A DNA stretch of 64,000 nucleotides from Pseudanabaena sp. UWO311 (GTDB lineage Bacteria; Cyanobacteriota; Cyanobacteriia; Pseudanabaenales; Pseudanabaenaceae): contig NZ_SJEE01000019.1 of NCBI RefSeq assembly GCF_006937785.1, positions 31,788-95,787 of the forward strand, in the 5' to 3' direction. Both the position numbers and the translations under genes were made by a program. This document shows, piece by piece, positions 32,538 to 42,072 of this stretch (within the stretch, counting starts at the first letter, position 1; each line of letters opens with the position of its first letter). The notes beneath the pieces were generated by a model. It was not told where the DNA came from. It searched no databases and saw only the letters and a program-made list of their open reading frames with translations.

Positions 32538-33506
32538 ATGACTGAACTTACTTGGCAGCGACGACATGTGATCTCGTTAGCCGATTTTACGCCGAATGAT
32601 TATGAAACGGTCTTACAAACTGCCGTTAGCTTCTTAGAAGTGCTGTCACGACGCAATAAAAAAGTGCCAACCTTGCAGAGCAAAGTTGTCGCTAATTTGT
32701 TTTTTGAATCTTCAACTCGAACTCGCAATAGTTTTGAGCTTGCCGCCAAGCGACTCTCAGCCGACACCTTAAATTTTGCCCCTGGGACATCTGCACTCAC
32801 CAAGGGCGAAACAATCCTCGATACAGCAAGAACTTTTTTGGCGATGGGGACAGATATTATGGTGATTCGTCATCAGTCGGCAGGTGTACCTTTAGCGATC
32901 GCCCGCGATATGGATGCCCTCAGTGGCAAAGTGGCAATCCTCAATGCTGGTGATGGCAAGCATGAACATCCATCCCAAGCATTGCTCGATCTGTTAACCC
33001 TCTGCATGTATCTCAATCCCAAAGCGCCCACGGCTAAAGATTTAAAGGGTAAAAAAGTCGCGATCGTTGGCGATATTTTGCATTCACGGGTAGCGCGATC
33101 GAATCTCTGGAGTTTGCTTACAAATGGCGCAGATGTACATCTTGCCGCACCACCAACATTATTGCCACCAGAATTTGCCGAATATGGCGCAAAAATTCAT
33201 TATTCCCTTGAGCCAGCCCTTGAGGATGCTGATTTTGTGATGACTTTGCGCTTGCAAATGGAGCGCATGGGACAATTCCTAATTCCTAGTTTGCGCGAAT
33301 ATCATGCAAGGTATGGTATAACTCGCGATCGCCTTGCCAAATGTGCTCCCAATGTCCAAGTTTTGCATCCTGGCCCCGTTAATCGTGGTGTAGAGATTAG
33401 CTCTGACTTGATGGATGATCCCCGCCTGAGCCTAATCGATAAACAGGTAACTAATGGTGTCGCCATCAGGATGAGCTTGTTGTATTTACTTGGCACAGCA
33501 ATTTAG
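32538..33506 (+). CDS. pyrB: Aspartate carbamoyltransferase catalytic subunit
   Basis: This 322-residue protein has the carbamoyl-phosphate site '[19 protein letters not shown]' near residue 57, the aspartate-binding block '[12 protein letters not shown]' near 140, and the closing '[12 protein letters not shown]' near 275. It condenses carbamoyl phosphate and aspartate to carbamoyl aspartate, the first committed step of pyrimidine synthesis. The stop is followed at once by a short palindrome. No pyrI regulatory gene is adjacent, as usual in cyanobacteria. Confidence 0.96.
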   Translation: MTELTWQRRHVISLADFTPNDYETVLQTAVSFLEVLSRRNKKVPTLQSKVVANLFFESSTRTRNSFELAAKRLSADTLNFAPGTSALTKGETILDTARTFLAMGTDIMVIRHQSAGVPLAIARDMDALSGKVAILNAGDGKHEHPSQALLDLLTLCMYLNPKAPTAKDLKGKKVAIVGDILHSRVARSNLWSLLTNGADVHLAAPPTLLPPEFAEYGAKIHYSLEPALEDADFVMTLRLQMERMGQFLIPSLREYHARYGITRDRLAKCAPNVQVLHPGPVNRGVEISSDLMDDPRLSLIDKQVTNGVAIRMSLLYLLGTAI

Positions 33507-33507
33507 T

Positions 33508-33538
33508 CATGAAAGCATTGCTTTGCAATGCTTTCATG
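33508..33538. repeat. 14-pair hairpin after pyrB
   Basis: CATGAAAGCATTGC-TTT-GCAATGCTTTCATG starts one base after the pyrB stop codon. There is no good T tract. Confidence 0.7.
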
Positions 33539-33565
33539 AGTTTTATTAACGTAAAGTTTGAGGCT

Positions 33566-34327
33566 ATGTCAAATATCAGAATTGTGTTAGTCGAGACGGC
33601 GGGGGCACGAAACCTTGGCTCAGTAGCAAGGGTGATGAAAAATTTTGGGCTTAAGGAGCTGTGGTTGGTGAATCCAATATGCGATCGCTTTAGTGACGAA
33701 GCACAACATATGGCAGTCCATGCCCCAGAAATCTTAGAAAATGCAAGGATCGTGGATACCTTGCCAGCAGCATTAGTTGGCTGTCATCGAGCGATCGCCA
33801 CCGCAGGTCGGATTGACAAAGGCGAAATGAAAGTGACCAATCCGCCTCAAGGTTTGAGTTGGTTAATGCAAGCTGAAACCAGTGCGATCGTCTTTGGGGC
33901 AGAGGATCGTGGCTTGAGCAATGCCGAAATCCAACATTGCCAGCAAGTAATGCGAATCCCCGTTAATCCCGAATATCCCTCGCTGAATTTGGCGCAGGCA
34001 GTTGGTATCTGTTGCTACCAACTGCAACTGATGCAAGAAGGTATCAGAGAAAATTCCCAATGTCATGAAAATTTGACTAGCCAAATCGCACAAGATTTGA
34101 TACAGTCAGCACCCATAGACCTTGCTATTCGCGCAGACCTAGAAGCCTGCTATCAGCAACTTGAAGCAGTATTACTGAAGATCGGCTATGTTTATCCTCA
34201 TACCGCTGTTCATCGATTGCGAAAGTTTCGGCATATCTTTGATCGAGCAAATCTGAGTCCATCGGAAGTTGCCATGCTGCGAGGGATTTTACGCCAAGTT
34301 AACTGGGCTACGGCTCATCTTGATTAA
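33566..34327 (+). CDS. SPOUT tRNA/rRNA methyltransferase, TrmJ-like
   Basis: Started at 33566 ('MSNIRIVLVETAGARNLGSV') the protein has 253 residues; the upstream open extension runs through a palindrome and is unlikely. The knotted SPOUT fold is indicated by 'RNLGSVARVMKNFGLKELWL' and by the AdoMet-binding C-terminal block 'YPSLNLAQAVGICCYQLQLM'. A TrmJ-type tail 'LRKFRHIFDRANLSPSEVAM' follows. TrmJ makes 2'-O-methyl nucleotides at position 32 of tRNA. An AGG ribosome site precedes the start. Confidence 0.87.
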   Translation: MSNIRIVLVETAGARNLGSVARVMKNFGLKELWLVNPICDRFSDEAQHMAVHAPEILENARIVDTLPAALVGCHRAIATAGRIDKGEMKVTNPPQGLSWLMQAETSAIVFGAEDRGLSNAEIQHCQQVMRIPVNPEYPSLNLAQAVGICCYQLQLMQEGIRENSQCHENLTSQIAQDLIQSAPIDLAIRADLEACYQQLEAVLLKIGYVYPHTAVHRLRKFRHIFDRANLSPSEVAMLRGILRQVNWATAHLD

Positions 34328-34396
34328 CTACTTGCCCTACACGCGAATAGTTAATCAGTTAGTAGAGACATTTTTGTATCGGAGTTATAAATAGCA

Positions 34397-35956
34397 GTGG
34401 AACCCAGGAACTTTTCATCGCCTGACGCTACCGAAAAAAGTCGAGAAGCGCGTTTAAATAAGTTGCGTGAGCGTCGCGCCAAGGCTGTGACAAGCAATAA
34501 TGACACTGCTCTCCGCCCAATTAATTCTGAATTGAGTCGTCTTGGGCGATCGCCTGAACCAATGCGATTGCCTGAACCAATCATAGAGAATCGATTTAAT
34601 AACCGTGCAGAACGCCCCTATGAAGGGCGACCTGAGGGTAAGGTCAAGCCATTGCCTAACCGTCAAGGATTTGTCGAGGCTCAGCAACGTCCTGATCGTT
34701 CTGACAATAGAACTGAGCTAAGACCACGCAAAAAAACTAATGGGAGCAATAATCGGGCGATCCCAATCAAGTCACCGTTCAAGTCTCTTGGGTGGCAAGT
34801 CTTGCGTCTCGCGATCGCAGGCATTGGACTGAGCGTGATCGCTGGGACAGCCATATCTTTCTGGCAAAATCAGCAATCTATTGCCGCAAAGACGAACCCA
34901 ACAGAATTGACCGCCAAAGATGAGACCAATAAATCTCAAGATATTGTTCCCCTTGATCTCAAAACTGAGGCAACACCATTACTGAGTAAGATTAAGGACT
35001 TGGCAGCAAAAGAAAAAGATCTTTCCATGCAAATGATGGTGGTTGATCTGGATTCTGGAGCATATGTGCAAGTTGGCGCAAATCAGTCGATCGCAGCGGC
35101 TAGTACAATTAAAACCCCTATTTTAGTTGCCTTTTTTCAAGACGTAGATGCAGGAAAAATCAAGCTTGATGAACCGATTGAAATGACAGCAGATGTCAAG
35201 GTTGGGGAAGCAGGTGATTTCCAATTTTTACCAACTGGCACAAAAATATCAGCTCTTGAAGTGGCGACGCAAATGATTGTGATCAGTGATAACACTGCTA
35301 CTAACATGATCATCAAACGTCTAGGTGGGACTTCAGTACTTAATCAACGTTTTAAATCTTGGGGACTAAATAACGTAGTGGTGAATAACCAACTGCCAGA
35401 TCTCGAAGGTACAAATACAATTAGTACTCAAGATATGGTGTCGCTATTAGCGATGCTGGATAAAGGTAAATTGATCGAGCCACGCAGTCGCGATCGCTTC
35501 ATGGATATCATGCGTCGCCCTGTTACGAATACTCTCTTGCCAAAGGGTATCGGTGAAAATGCCAGAATCATCCATAAAACAGGGGATATTGGCTCAGCTG
35601 TTGGAGATGCGGGCATTGTTGATATGCCTAATGGTAAGCGCTATGCGATCGCGGTGATGGTCAAACGTCCAGATAACGATCAAAGGGCAAATGAGTTAAT
35701 CCGTCAGGTTTCACGCGCAACCTATGACTATTTTCTAGGTGGTGGCAGGTTACCCGCAAACAATAGTAATTCTGCTCCTAGTAATTCACCCGCAAATTCT
35801 ACAGAGTCGGCTAGTCCTAGCAACAATGGTAGTAGCGTTATTGAAAATATTACGATTCCTCTACCAAATGCCGCTCCTAATTCTTCTCCAACAAATACCC
35901 CAAGTACATCGCCCAGTTTGAACAACCCATCCGAATTAACTCGCCAAAACCGATAA
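34397..35956 (+). CDS. Membrane-anchored serine hydrolase, class A beta-lactamase fold
   Basis: This 519-residue protein from a GTG start has a disordered basic N-terminus (1-130), one membrane segment (about 134-155) and a beta-lactamase2-type domain (about 200-440). The active-site serine lies in 'STIK' near residue 236, the SDN motif in 'VISDNTATN' near 298 and the KTG box in 'HKTGDIGSAV' near 393. A Ser/Asn/Pro-rich tail follows. The full triad is present. Many cyanobacteria carry such an anchored homologue. It may be a penicillin-recognising peptidase or a true beta-lactamase, and sequence alone does not decide. Confidence 0.85.
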   Translation: MEPRNFSSPDATEKSREARLNKLRERRAKAVTSNNDTALRPINSELSRLGRSPEPMRLPEPIIENRFNNRAERPYEGRPEGKVKPLPNRQGFVEAQQRPDRSDNRTELRPRKKTNGSNNRAIPIKSPFKSLGWQVLRLAIAGIGLSVIAGTAISFWQNQQSIAAKTNPTELTAKDETNKSQDIVPLDLKTEATPLLSKIKDLAAKEKDLSMQMMVVDLDSGAYVQVGANQSIAAASTIKTPILVAFFQDVDAGKIKLDEPIEMTADVKVGEAGDFQFLPTGTKISALEVATQMIVISDNTATNMIIKRLGGTSVLNQRFKSWGLNNVVVNNQLPDLEGTNTISTQDMVSLLAMLDKGKLIEPRSRDRFMDIMRRPVTNTLLPKGIGENARIIHKTGDIGSAVGDAGIVDMPNGKRYAIAVMVKRPDNDQRANELIRQVSRATYDYFLGGGRLPANNSNSAPSNSPANSTESASPSNNGSSVIENITIPLPNAAPNSSPTNTPSTSPSLNNPSELTRQNR

Positions 35957-36011
35957 GCCTAAATAAAGTGAGAGTGCGCCCCTTTGGGGCGCACTCTCAC
36001 TTTATTTAGGC
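35957..36011. terminator. 26-pair hairpin between convergent genes
   Basis: GCCTAAATAAAGTGAGAGTG plus CGCCCC pairs perfectly with its complement around a TTT loop and begins at the last base region of the upstream stop codon. It is likely to act on both strands. Confidence 0.75.
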
Positions 36012-36028
36012 AAAGCATGTCTGTTTTT

Positions 36029-36589
36029 TTATGAATGATCTCGTGGTTGAGAGATATCTGCGGCTTTAGGTTCAGAGACTGGCGAGGTGCGATCGCTACT
36101 AATACTATTGTGGGGCAAAGGCTGTTGAGCGATCGCAGCTTCGATATTTTCCGCCATAATTGCGCGAGGAACTGCGCCTGTAGTATCCCCAATCGACTTA
36201 TTAGCGCGATCTAAAAAAATAAATCTAGGAATTCCGTCCACCCGATATTTGGTTACCTCTGGCAACCATTTTGTATTGTCCACATTGAGCATCACAAAAT
36301 TCATGCGATCGCGATATTCCTTTTCCAGAGACAGATTATCTGCCGCCATTGACTGACAACTGGAACACCAATCTGCATAAAACTCAATGGTGGTAGGCTT
36401 GCCATTTGCCAAAGCCTCATCAATAGGGAGTGCTGCCGCCGCAACTGCATCTAATGATGTACTGCTTTGTTGAGCTTGAAACCCAAAGAATAGGGCTGTG
36501 GTGAGCAGGATCGCGGCGATCGCTACTAATAAATTTCGCAATTGATTCGAGCTAGCAGGCGTTGGACTAATTGGATTTTCTGGATTCAT
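36029..36589 (-). CDS. txlA: TxlA/HCF164-like membrane-anchored thioredoxin
   Basis: The 186-residue protein has a single membrane anchor (about residues 15-38) and a thioredoxin domain with the redox site 'WCSSC' inside 'IEFYADWCSSCQSMA'. The TxlA/HCF164-type block 'NFVMLNVDNTKWLPEVTKYR' and cis-Pro 'GIPRFIFLD' follow. In cyanobacteria and plastids this family acts in the thylakoid lumen or periplasm in transmembrane thiol transfer and cytochrome assembly. The C-terminal tail (150-186) is Ser/Pro-rich. The gene is convergent with the beta-lactamase-like gene. Confidence 0.85.
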   Translation of the reverse strand: MNPENPISPTPASSNQLRNLLVAIAAILLTTALFFGFQAQQSSTSLDAVAAAALPIDEALANGKPTTIEFYADWCSSCQSMAADNLSLEKEYRDRMNFVMLNVDNTKWLPEVTKYRVDGIPRFIFLDRANKSIGDTTGAVPRAIMAENIEAAIAQQPLPHNSISSDRTSPVSEPKAADISQPRDHS

Positions 36590-36667
36590 AACGATAACTT
36601 ACGAAAATTACTATTCCCATTATGCCGAGCAAGGTTTGCTCTATGCTAAAGCAATTCTAAAACCCAA

Positions 36668-36702
36668 CAGATAGTAGCGGCACGAAGTGCCGCTACTATC
36701 TG
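36668..36702. repeat. 16-pair hairpin, partial family A copy
   Basis: CAGATAGTAGCGGCAC-GAA-GTGCCGCTACTATCTG. AAAACCCAA precedes the left arm, but its complement is missing on the right, so the outer part has decayed. Confidence 0.75.
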
Positions 36703-36727
36703 AAAACTGTAATTACACAATTAAGGT

Positions 36728-38197
36728 ATGAGTAATTCTGAGAATTCCTTTGATGCATCCCAGTATGACCTCACGCAAGCCAAACTAACTTTTGCGGAAA
36801 AGCTTGCCTATGGTGCGGGAGATCTCGGTACTTCGATCACCACTAATCTGCTCTCATTCTTTTTATTATTCTTTTTTACCAATGTCGCAGGACTCGATCC
36901 TGCCCTTGCAGGACTAGTGTTATTAATTGGCAAAATTTTTGATGCGATTAACGACCCGATTATCGGCGTACTTAGCGATCGCACCAAATCAAAAATGGGA
37001 AGACGATTGCCTTGGATGATCTATGCAGCGATTCCCTTTGGCTTGTCATTTTTGGCACAATGGCTAGTGCCTAGCACCGACAAAATAGTTCTCTTTTGGT
37101 ATTACGTGTTCGTAGGTATCGTGTTTAACACCTTCTTCACAGCTGTTAACCTTCCCTATACCGCCCTCACTCCTGAAATCACCCAAGATTACAACGAACG
37201 CACTAGTCTGAATACCTTTCGTTTTACCTTTTCGATTGGTGGCAGTATTCTTTCTCTGTTTATTGCCCAATTGATCTTTGCCTTCTTTAAAGATCCAGCC
37301 CGTGAAGCTGGCAGTTGTAATGCGGGTGGGATGCAATATATTGTGCTGGGCGCAGTCTGCGCGATTATTTCGAGCGTCTCGATTTATTGGTGTGTTTGGG
37401 GAATTAAAAGAAGAGCGATCGCTAGCGATCGGCATCGACTCCATAATGAATCCCTTGATGCGGATACCGAAGAACTGAGCTTCTTTGAGCAATTAAAAAT
37501 AGTCTTCAGCAATCGTCCATTTTTATTCGTGATTGGAATTTACTTTTGCTCATGGCTATCGTTACAGATCACGGCTTCGATCATTCCCTATTTCGTCGTG
37601 AATTGGATGAAGATGCAGGAGAGTGATTTTATTCTCGTGACGATCGCAGTTCAAGGTACAGCACTGTTAATGCTGCCAGTGTGGAGTGCAATTAGCAAAA
37701 GATTTGGTAAAAAAGCTGCTTACTTCATGGGCTCAGGTATCTGGATTATTGCGCAAGCAGGACTATTTTTCTTGCAAGAAGGGCAAGTTGTGCTGCTGTA
37801 TATCCTCGCGATTATGGCAGGTTGTGGCGTTTCTACAGCCTATCTCATTCCTTGGTCTATGATTCCTGATGTCACAGATCTTGATGAACTAGAAACAGGT
37901 CAGCGCCGCGAGGGTATTTTCTACGCCTTCATGGTACTGCTGCAAAAGTTTGGGCTAGCAGGTGGTTTATTTCTGCTAGGGATTGGTCTGTCATGGGCAA
38001 AATTTCAAGAGAGAGTGCCTTGTCAGCCTTCACCAACTCAGCCCGATTCAGCCCTATTTGCGATCAGAGTTGCGATCGGTCCCTTGCCCACAATTGCCTT
38101 GATTATTGGTTTAGGCTTGGCATATTTCTATCCGATTACCCGTGAAGTACATACAGAGATATTGATGCGTCTAGCAGAAAGAAGAAGACAGAAATAA
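36728..38197 (+). CDS. MFS transporter of the GPH (glycoside-pentoside-hexuronide) family
   Basis: This 489-residue protein has about 12 hydrophobic segments. The N-terminal GPH pattern 'KLAYGAGDLGTSITTNLLSF' leads to 'FDAINDPIIGVLSDRTKSKM' and 'GRRLPWMIYAAIPFG', the family signature between helices 2 and 3. Members import sugars or lysolipids with a cation. The substrate cannot be told from sequence; cyanobacterial homologues are uncharacterised. No sugar metabolism gene is adjacent. A 27-pair hairpin overlaps its stop codon. Confidence 0.85.
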   Translation: MSNSENSFDASQYDLTQAKLTFAEKLAYGAGDLGTSITTNLLSFFLLFFFTNVAGLDPALAGLVLLIGKIFDAINDPIIGVLSDRTKSKMGRRLPWMIYAAIPFGLSFLAQWLVPSTDKIVLFWYYVFVGIVFNTFFTAVNLPYTALTPEITQDYNERTSLNTFRFTFSIGGSILSLFIAQLIFAFFKDPAREAGSCNAGGMQYIVLGAVCAIISSVSIYWCVWGIKRRAIASDRHRLHNESLDADTEELSFFEQLKIVFSNRPFLFVIGIYFCSWLSLQITASIIPYFVVNWMKMQESDFILVTIAVQGTALLMLPVWSAISKRFGKKAAYFMGSGIWIIAQAGLFFLQEGQVVLLYILAIMAGCGVSTAYLIPWSMIPDVTDLDELETGQRREGIFYAFMVLLQKFGLAGGLFLLGIGLSWAKFQERVPCQPSPTQPDSALFAIRVAIGPLPTIALIIGLGLAYFYPITREVHTEILMRLAERRRQK

Positions 38198-38244
38198 AGT
38201 TTTAAAAGTGTTGCACAGCAACACTTTTAAAACTTTATTTCTGT
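38188..38244. terminator. 27-pair hairpin at convergent 3' ends
   Basis: ACAGAAATAAAGTTTTAAAA plus GTGTTGC pairs with its complement around a three-base ACA loop and overlaps the transporter stop codon. It lies 25 bases from the stop of the convergent ribonuclease gene. Confidence 0.75.
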
Positions 38245-38268
38245 TCTAGTTTGAGCGTAACGCACTTT

Positions 38269-40347
38269 TTAAGTTGCATACTCAGATTCATGGCGATCGC
38301 TATCTCTCTCCATTTCCATTTCTAAAACTGAGGTAGACTGCTGCGCCTCTTGGAAATAAATAATGTCTTTGCGGGGATCAACTTCACCAGTTTTGATACG
38401 CAGATTATCACCAACTTGAATCTGACGAGTAATTCGCATGGGCAGCTTCAGACCTAAGTCTTCGATCAGAACTAGAGCCAATTTTTCATTTTCGCGCAGC
38501 CAGTCCAGCATCAATGCTTCCCACACCACATCCTTATTACGACGCAAATACTCTAGGCTCCAATAACGTACCGACTGCTTCTCAACCTGATTAGCATCCC
38601 AAATTGCGGGATCGATCGCCTGCAAAATTGCTGTTAGCATTTCCGCCGTAAATGGCAAAGGCTCTCCAAGCAAAAAAGCTTTGATTTGCCAATGGGCTAG
38701 CAGATCGCTGTAACGACGAATTGGAGAAGTTACCTGTGCATAGGCATCAAGTCCCAAACCAGAGTGGCGTGAGGCATATAGCCCTAGGGAACCCTTAGTC
38801 ATACAGCGACAGATCGCAAATTCACGCACGGGGCCCGATGGCAGCTGCATCAATGTATCGAGGGGCGGTAATTCTGGCTGTTCTTGGTAGCGATAGGGGA
38901 TCGGAATATTATTTGTTTGCGCAAATTTGGCGGCGACCTCACCTGCAAGGATCATCATCTCAGCAACTAGTTGACGCGAAAATGTATCCTCCATTAGTTC
39001 CAAAGTCAGGCGATCGCCATTTTTAGAATCAACCTTAACGCTTGTATCAGGTAAATGAATCTCGATCGCACCCTGTTCGACTCGCCATTTTTTACGAAGA
39101 CGGGCATAGTCAGCGAGTCGCTCAAGATCGTCTTCTACTCCTAGTTGCAACATTTCTTCGACATCATCATAGGTGAGCCGATAGTTTGGCTTTACTAAAC
39201 TCGCGACAATTTCGTAATTGGCAATTGCACCTACAGCATCAAGATCAACAGCAAAAGACATCGCATGACAGACTTTACTCTCGATTAAGCTCATTGGCCC
39301 AGTTGCTAAGTCCATCGGGAACATCGGGATCACGCCCGTGGGCAAATAAACACTCGTCCCGCGCTTACGAGCATCTTTGTCCAGAGGACTTTCAGGATCG
39401 AGCCATCTGGTCGGATCGGCAATATGAATCCAGATACGTTTACTGCCATCTGCTAGAGTCTCAATGCTCAGTCCATCATCAATTTCTGTGGTGCTGATAT
39501 CGTCAATCGTATAAACATGCAGATGCGTGAGATCTTGCCGCAAATGTTGCATGTTATCGGGAATTGGAGCAGTGAAGCATTCTTGGGCGGCAGCAATTAA
39601 TTCATTCGCAAACCGAATCGGAATTTGGCTACGCAGTAAATTTAGATTTTCATGTTCGCTCCAAATGCCGAGATCAACGAGCATTTGAAATGCTGACTGT
39701 TCATTCTTGGAGCGCTTAGCAAAGCTCAATAGTTCTTGGGCAGCAGCTTTGTCTGAGGCTTCATCCCCATGAAGAGCGTAACGCTCTAAACAATCTAACC
39801 GACTGCGATCGCTAGTTGTCCATGTCACGTCAGCACCTGAGAGTTTATCAGTGATCTTTTGCTGAAACTCTTCAAGTAACTTAGCGCGTTGGGCAGCAGC
39901 TTCCGCTTGATGTTTTAGCTCTGAAACTTGAGAAAGCGATCGCGGCTCAAAGAGATCACCTTTTTGCTTAAAATAAATTTTGTCATTACTAAGTAAGCAG
40001 TAGGAAGCGTAAGAAGTAACAGCCGATAATTCTGAGAACAGAAGATTAGCAAGATCGTTGGGGCTAGTTGCTTGGTTATCTTCAATCAAAATCTCCCATG
40101 CGACTTCGAGGCTAGAAGGATCGAGAAATTTTTCGATTTTTTGCAAAAATGAGGGAATTTGCAGATGGTTAAAACTTGTGCCTTCACCACTAGCTTTGAT
40201 GGTGTAATTAATTTCGCGGGGATGGATGGTGTGGGTATTGCCATTTTCATCGATCGCTTGAAAATGTTTTTTCCCTTCAGGGCGATCAATTACGACAAGG
40301 CGGCGATCGCCATGCAATTTCACTTCGACTAGCGTACCTTTTTCCAA
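38269..40347 (-). CDS. RNase II/RNase R family exoribonuclease
   Basis: This 692-residue protein has N-terminal cold-shock-like sequence (about 1-60), a central helical region, and the RNB catalytic domain from about residue 280. Its metal-binding block is 'YTIDDISTTEIDDGLSIETL', and 'SPIRRYSDLLAHWQI' is near 560. A short S1-like tail follows. It degrades RNA 3' to 5' in the cytosol. Cyanobacteria usually have one RNB enzyme of this shorter type, which I do not force into RNase II or R. The gene runs convergent to the transporter. Confidence 0.9.
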   Translation of the reverse strand: MEKGTLVEVKLHGDRRLVVIDRPEGKKHFQAIDENGNTHTIHPREINYTIKASGEGTSFNHLQIPSFLQKIEKFLDPSSLEVAWEILIEDNQATSPNDLANLLFSELSAVTSYASYCLLSNDKIYFKQKGDLFEPRSLSQVSELKHQAEAAAQRAKLLEEFQQKITDKLSGADVTWTTSDRSRLDCLERYALHGDEASDKAAAQELLSFAKRSKNEQSAFQMLVDLGIWSEHENLNLLRSQIPIRFANELIAAAQECFTAPIPDNMQHLRQDLTHLHVYTIDDISTTEIDDGLSIETLADGSKRIWIHIADPTRWLDPESPLDKDARKRGTSVYLPTGVIPMFPMDLATGPMSLIESKVCHAMSFAVDLDAVGAIANYEIVASLVKPNYRLTYDDVEEMLQLGVEDDLERLADYARLRKKWRVEQGAIEIHLPDTSVKVDSKNGDRLTLELMEDTFSRQLVAEMMILAGEVAAKFAQTNNIPIPYRYQEQPELPPLDTLMQLPSGPVREFAICRCMTKGSLGLYASRHSGLGLDAYAQVTSPIRRYSDLLAHWQIKAFLLGEPLPFTAEMLTAILQAIDPAIWDANQVEKQSVRYWSLEYLRRNKDVVWEALMLDWLRENEKLALVLIEDLGLKLPMRITRQIQVGDNLRIKTGEVDPRKDIIYFQEAQQSTSVLEMEMERDSDRHESEYAT

Positions 40348-40507
40348 AATTGCCCCTTGTCCACCAAAGCCAAAAATTTTCTTTAATATTCTAACGTTTT
40401 ATACCAATTCTCGAAAGTACGGCTACACTTCTACGAATTAAGCACTAAACCCAGTAAGGTTTTTAGAATTTCTTATATAGCGATTAAAGCGATAGCTACC
40501 GCTATAT

Positions 40508-40556
40508 AAACAAAAAAATAGATGCGGCGCTTAGCGCCGCATCTATTTTTTTGTTT
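40508..40556. repeat. 23-pair hairpin, GCGGCGC core
   Basis: AAACAAAAAAATAGATGCGG plus CGC and its complement around a TTA loop. It has the family A type core, and a 'GCGATAGCTACCGCTATATAAA' like box precedes it. Confidence 0.8.
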
Positions 40557-40558
40557 AG

Positions 40559-40605
40559 TTCGACAAAGTAAAGGCGATACTCAGCATTGCCTTTACTTTG
40601 TCGAA
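40559..40605 (-). terminator. Hairpin after the small secreted protein gene
   Basis: TTCGACAAAGTAAAGGC and its complement enclose a 13-base loop and end at the stop codon of the minus-strand small gene. Confidence 0.6.
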
Positions 40606-40791
40606 TTAGACAATGTCGTATTGCATGGAGTTGGCTATCGCTCCGACAGCTGAAGCTGCGATCGCGGGTTGGTAAGAACTAAATGCTTCTAATGTTGATT
40701 TTACTGGTTGTTTTGGGGCTGAGAGCATAGCAGTACCCAAAACCAGCAAGGCAATACTAGATTTAATGCTAAAAATGCTATTCATCTTCAT
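40606..40791 (-). CDS. Small secreted protein, 61 residues
   Basis: The frame has a very strong ribosome site, GGAGGAGGA, five to nine bases before the ATG. The first 25 residues form a signal peptide ('SSIALLVLGTAMLSAPK') and the mature part is short and alanine/serine-rich ('SYQPAIAASAVGAIANSM'). I do not recognise it. The ribosome site and the flanking terminator hairpin support real expression. It could be a short exported peptide such as a precursor or a stress peptide; that is inference. A Crp-like palindrome lies about 200 bases upstream. Confidence 0.55.
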   Translation of the reverse strand: MKMNSIFSIKSSIALLVLGTAMLSAPKQPVKSTLEAFSSYQPAIAASAVGAIANSMQYDIV

Positions 40792-40991
40792 ATTCCTCCT
40801 CCAAAATCATCCCAACGATACCAAATGACTCAAAATTACGTCTTTTTGTTTCCTTTGCTCTAGGAGAGCTTCATCTATGAGCTTGTTTCACACCGAACTA
40901 AATGGAAGTTTAGGTGTAAAAAGCAAATTTACTTACATTTCATCATAGTTGCTAGAACTAAATGAGAGTGTAATTTAGATATCAAGTTTGG

Positions 40992-41007
40992 AGTGATCAT
41001 CATCACT
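40992..41007. promoter_or_regulatory. Candidate SyCRP1-like site
   Basis: AGTGATCATCATCACT contains GTGA-N6-TCAC and is perfectly symmetric in its outer six bases, one base off the TGTGA-N6-TCACA consensus at each end. It lies upstream of the small secreted protein gene. Confidence 0.25.
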
Positions 41008-41034
41008 TATGGCGATCTCGCTATAAGTTAAGCC

Positions 41035-41092
41035 ATAAAGCTCATAAGGTAGAAAGAAGTGCAAAACATTTCTTTCTACCTTATGAGCTTTA
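41035..41092. terminator. Long hairpin downstream of ccmN
   Basis: ATAAAGCTCATAAGGTAGAA plus AGAA pairs with its complement over about 24 bases with a short interior loop. It probably ends the ccm transcript. Confidence 0.7.
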
Positions 41093-41122
41093 TCAAAAAT
41101 TGCAAAGCTCTATAAGGGTGAT

Positions 41123-41974
41123 TTAGTTTTGAGGATAAAGTCTTTTGATGAAGCGATTAATTTGAGATTGAGCATGAGCCTTCGCCTGTGCAGAATTAGC
41201 AGTTGCCAGTGCGGAAATATCGCTCCCCATAGGATTTACGGCTGAATTAATTTGATCGCTATCAGTGACTTCAGCAGATTCTAAGGACTGATCGGCGATC
41301 GCATCGGTGGGAATTTCCATCTGAGTTTCGGTAACTGTTCGCTCGACAGAATTGGCGATGACACTCTCAGAAGTTGCCGTGACACTTGTATGTACATATG
41401 TCTCTGTGGTCGATCTCTCAACAATATTGTCTGAAACCCCATTAGAAGCATTTACATTGGCTTGATTGAAGCCGCTCGACTGTCCGAGATTATTAGCTAG
41501 AGGTTGCGCCGATGAGTAGGTATGTGTGAACGAATGATTTGTCGGTGAAGTGTAGTTATTGTTAATCTCTAATTCTTGAGCGATCGCAGGACTTGCCTCC
41601 TTCTCAGTCGAACTTTGCTCCAACCCACTGATCAAAGAACAAGGCGGGACGATAGCTCCTTTGCCAATTACAGCTCGTACAATCGAACTCGAAGCACCAA
41701 TACAAGCGCCTTCCCCAATTTTGCTAGTTCCATAAACTAGAACCCCAGCCCCTAAATTTGCTCCAGCCCCAATTTCTAATAGCCCACCTTGGGCATGAAG
41801 GACGGCTCCCATCCCAATGCAAACACCAGCTGCGATCGTAATTTTTCCACCCTGATCCGCTTGGATTAATACGCCCGCTGCGATCGCCGCCGTTTGATCG
41901 ATTACTACATCCCCACAAACGTAGGAGCGAAAATCTCCGATCGGTTCTAAAGGTGGTAAGTAGTTCGATGGCAT
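41123..41974 (-). CDS. ccmN: Carboxysome assembly protein CcmN
   Basis: This 283-residue protein has a left-handed beta-helix of hexapeptide repeats (about residues 15-115, 'GKITIAAGVCIGMGAVLHAQ', 'KIGEGACIGASSSIV') that contacts CcmM. A long Ser/Thr/Asn-rich linker (120-260) and a C-terminal amphipathic encapsulation peptide ('QSQINRFIKRLYPQN') that recruits the CcmK shell follow. CcmN links the Rubisco-CcmM core to the shell of the beta-carboxysome. The linker is longer than in several well-studied species. It follows ccmM on the same strand, as in most beta-cyanobacteria. Confidence 0.93.
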   Translation of the reverse strand: MPSNYLPPLEPIGDFRSYVCGDVVIDQTAAIAAGVLIQADQGGKITIAAGVCIGMGAVLHAQGGLLEIGAGANLGAGVLVYGTSKIGEGACIGASSSIVRAVIGKGAIVPPCSLISGLEQSSTEKEASPAIAQELEINNNYTSPTNHSFTHTYSSAQPLANNLGQSSGFNQANVNASNGVSDNIVERSTTETYVHTSVTATSESVIANSVERTVTETQMEIPTDAIADQSLESAEVTDSDQINSAVNPMGSDISALATANSAQAKAHAQSQINRFIKRLYPQN

Positions 41975-42072
41975 TACTTTCTAAATTCTCTAATTCGCTG
42001 CCTTTTGCAGCGCTTTACGCTCAATCAAAAACCAATATTTTAGTTAAAAGTATTACTAAACAACACTTTTAA

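Larger units (their letters stand above)
40792..41122. other. Upstream region of the small secreted protein gene
   Basis: About 330 bases between ccmN and the small secreted protein gene. It contains a Crp-like palindrome (40992-41007) and a long hairpin (41035-41092). No further gene is seen. Confidence 0.6.

Noticed and set aside
37064..37492. Antisense frame of 142 codons inside the GPH transporter gene
   Set aside because: The transporter frame has clear family motifs through this stretch; the antisense frame has none.
39186..39497. Antisense frame inside the ribonuclease gene
   Set aside because: Shadow of the conserved RNB domain; no family features.
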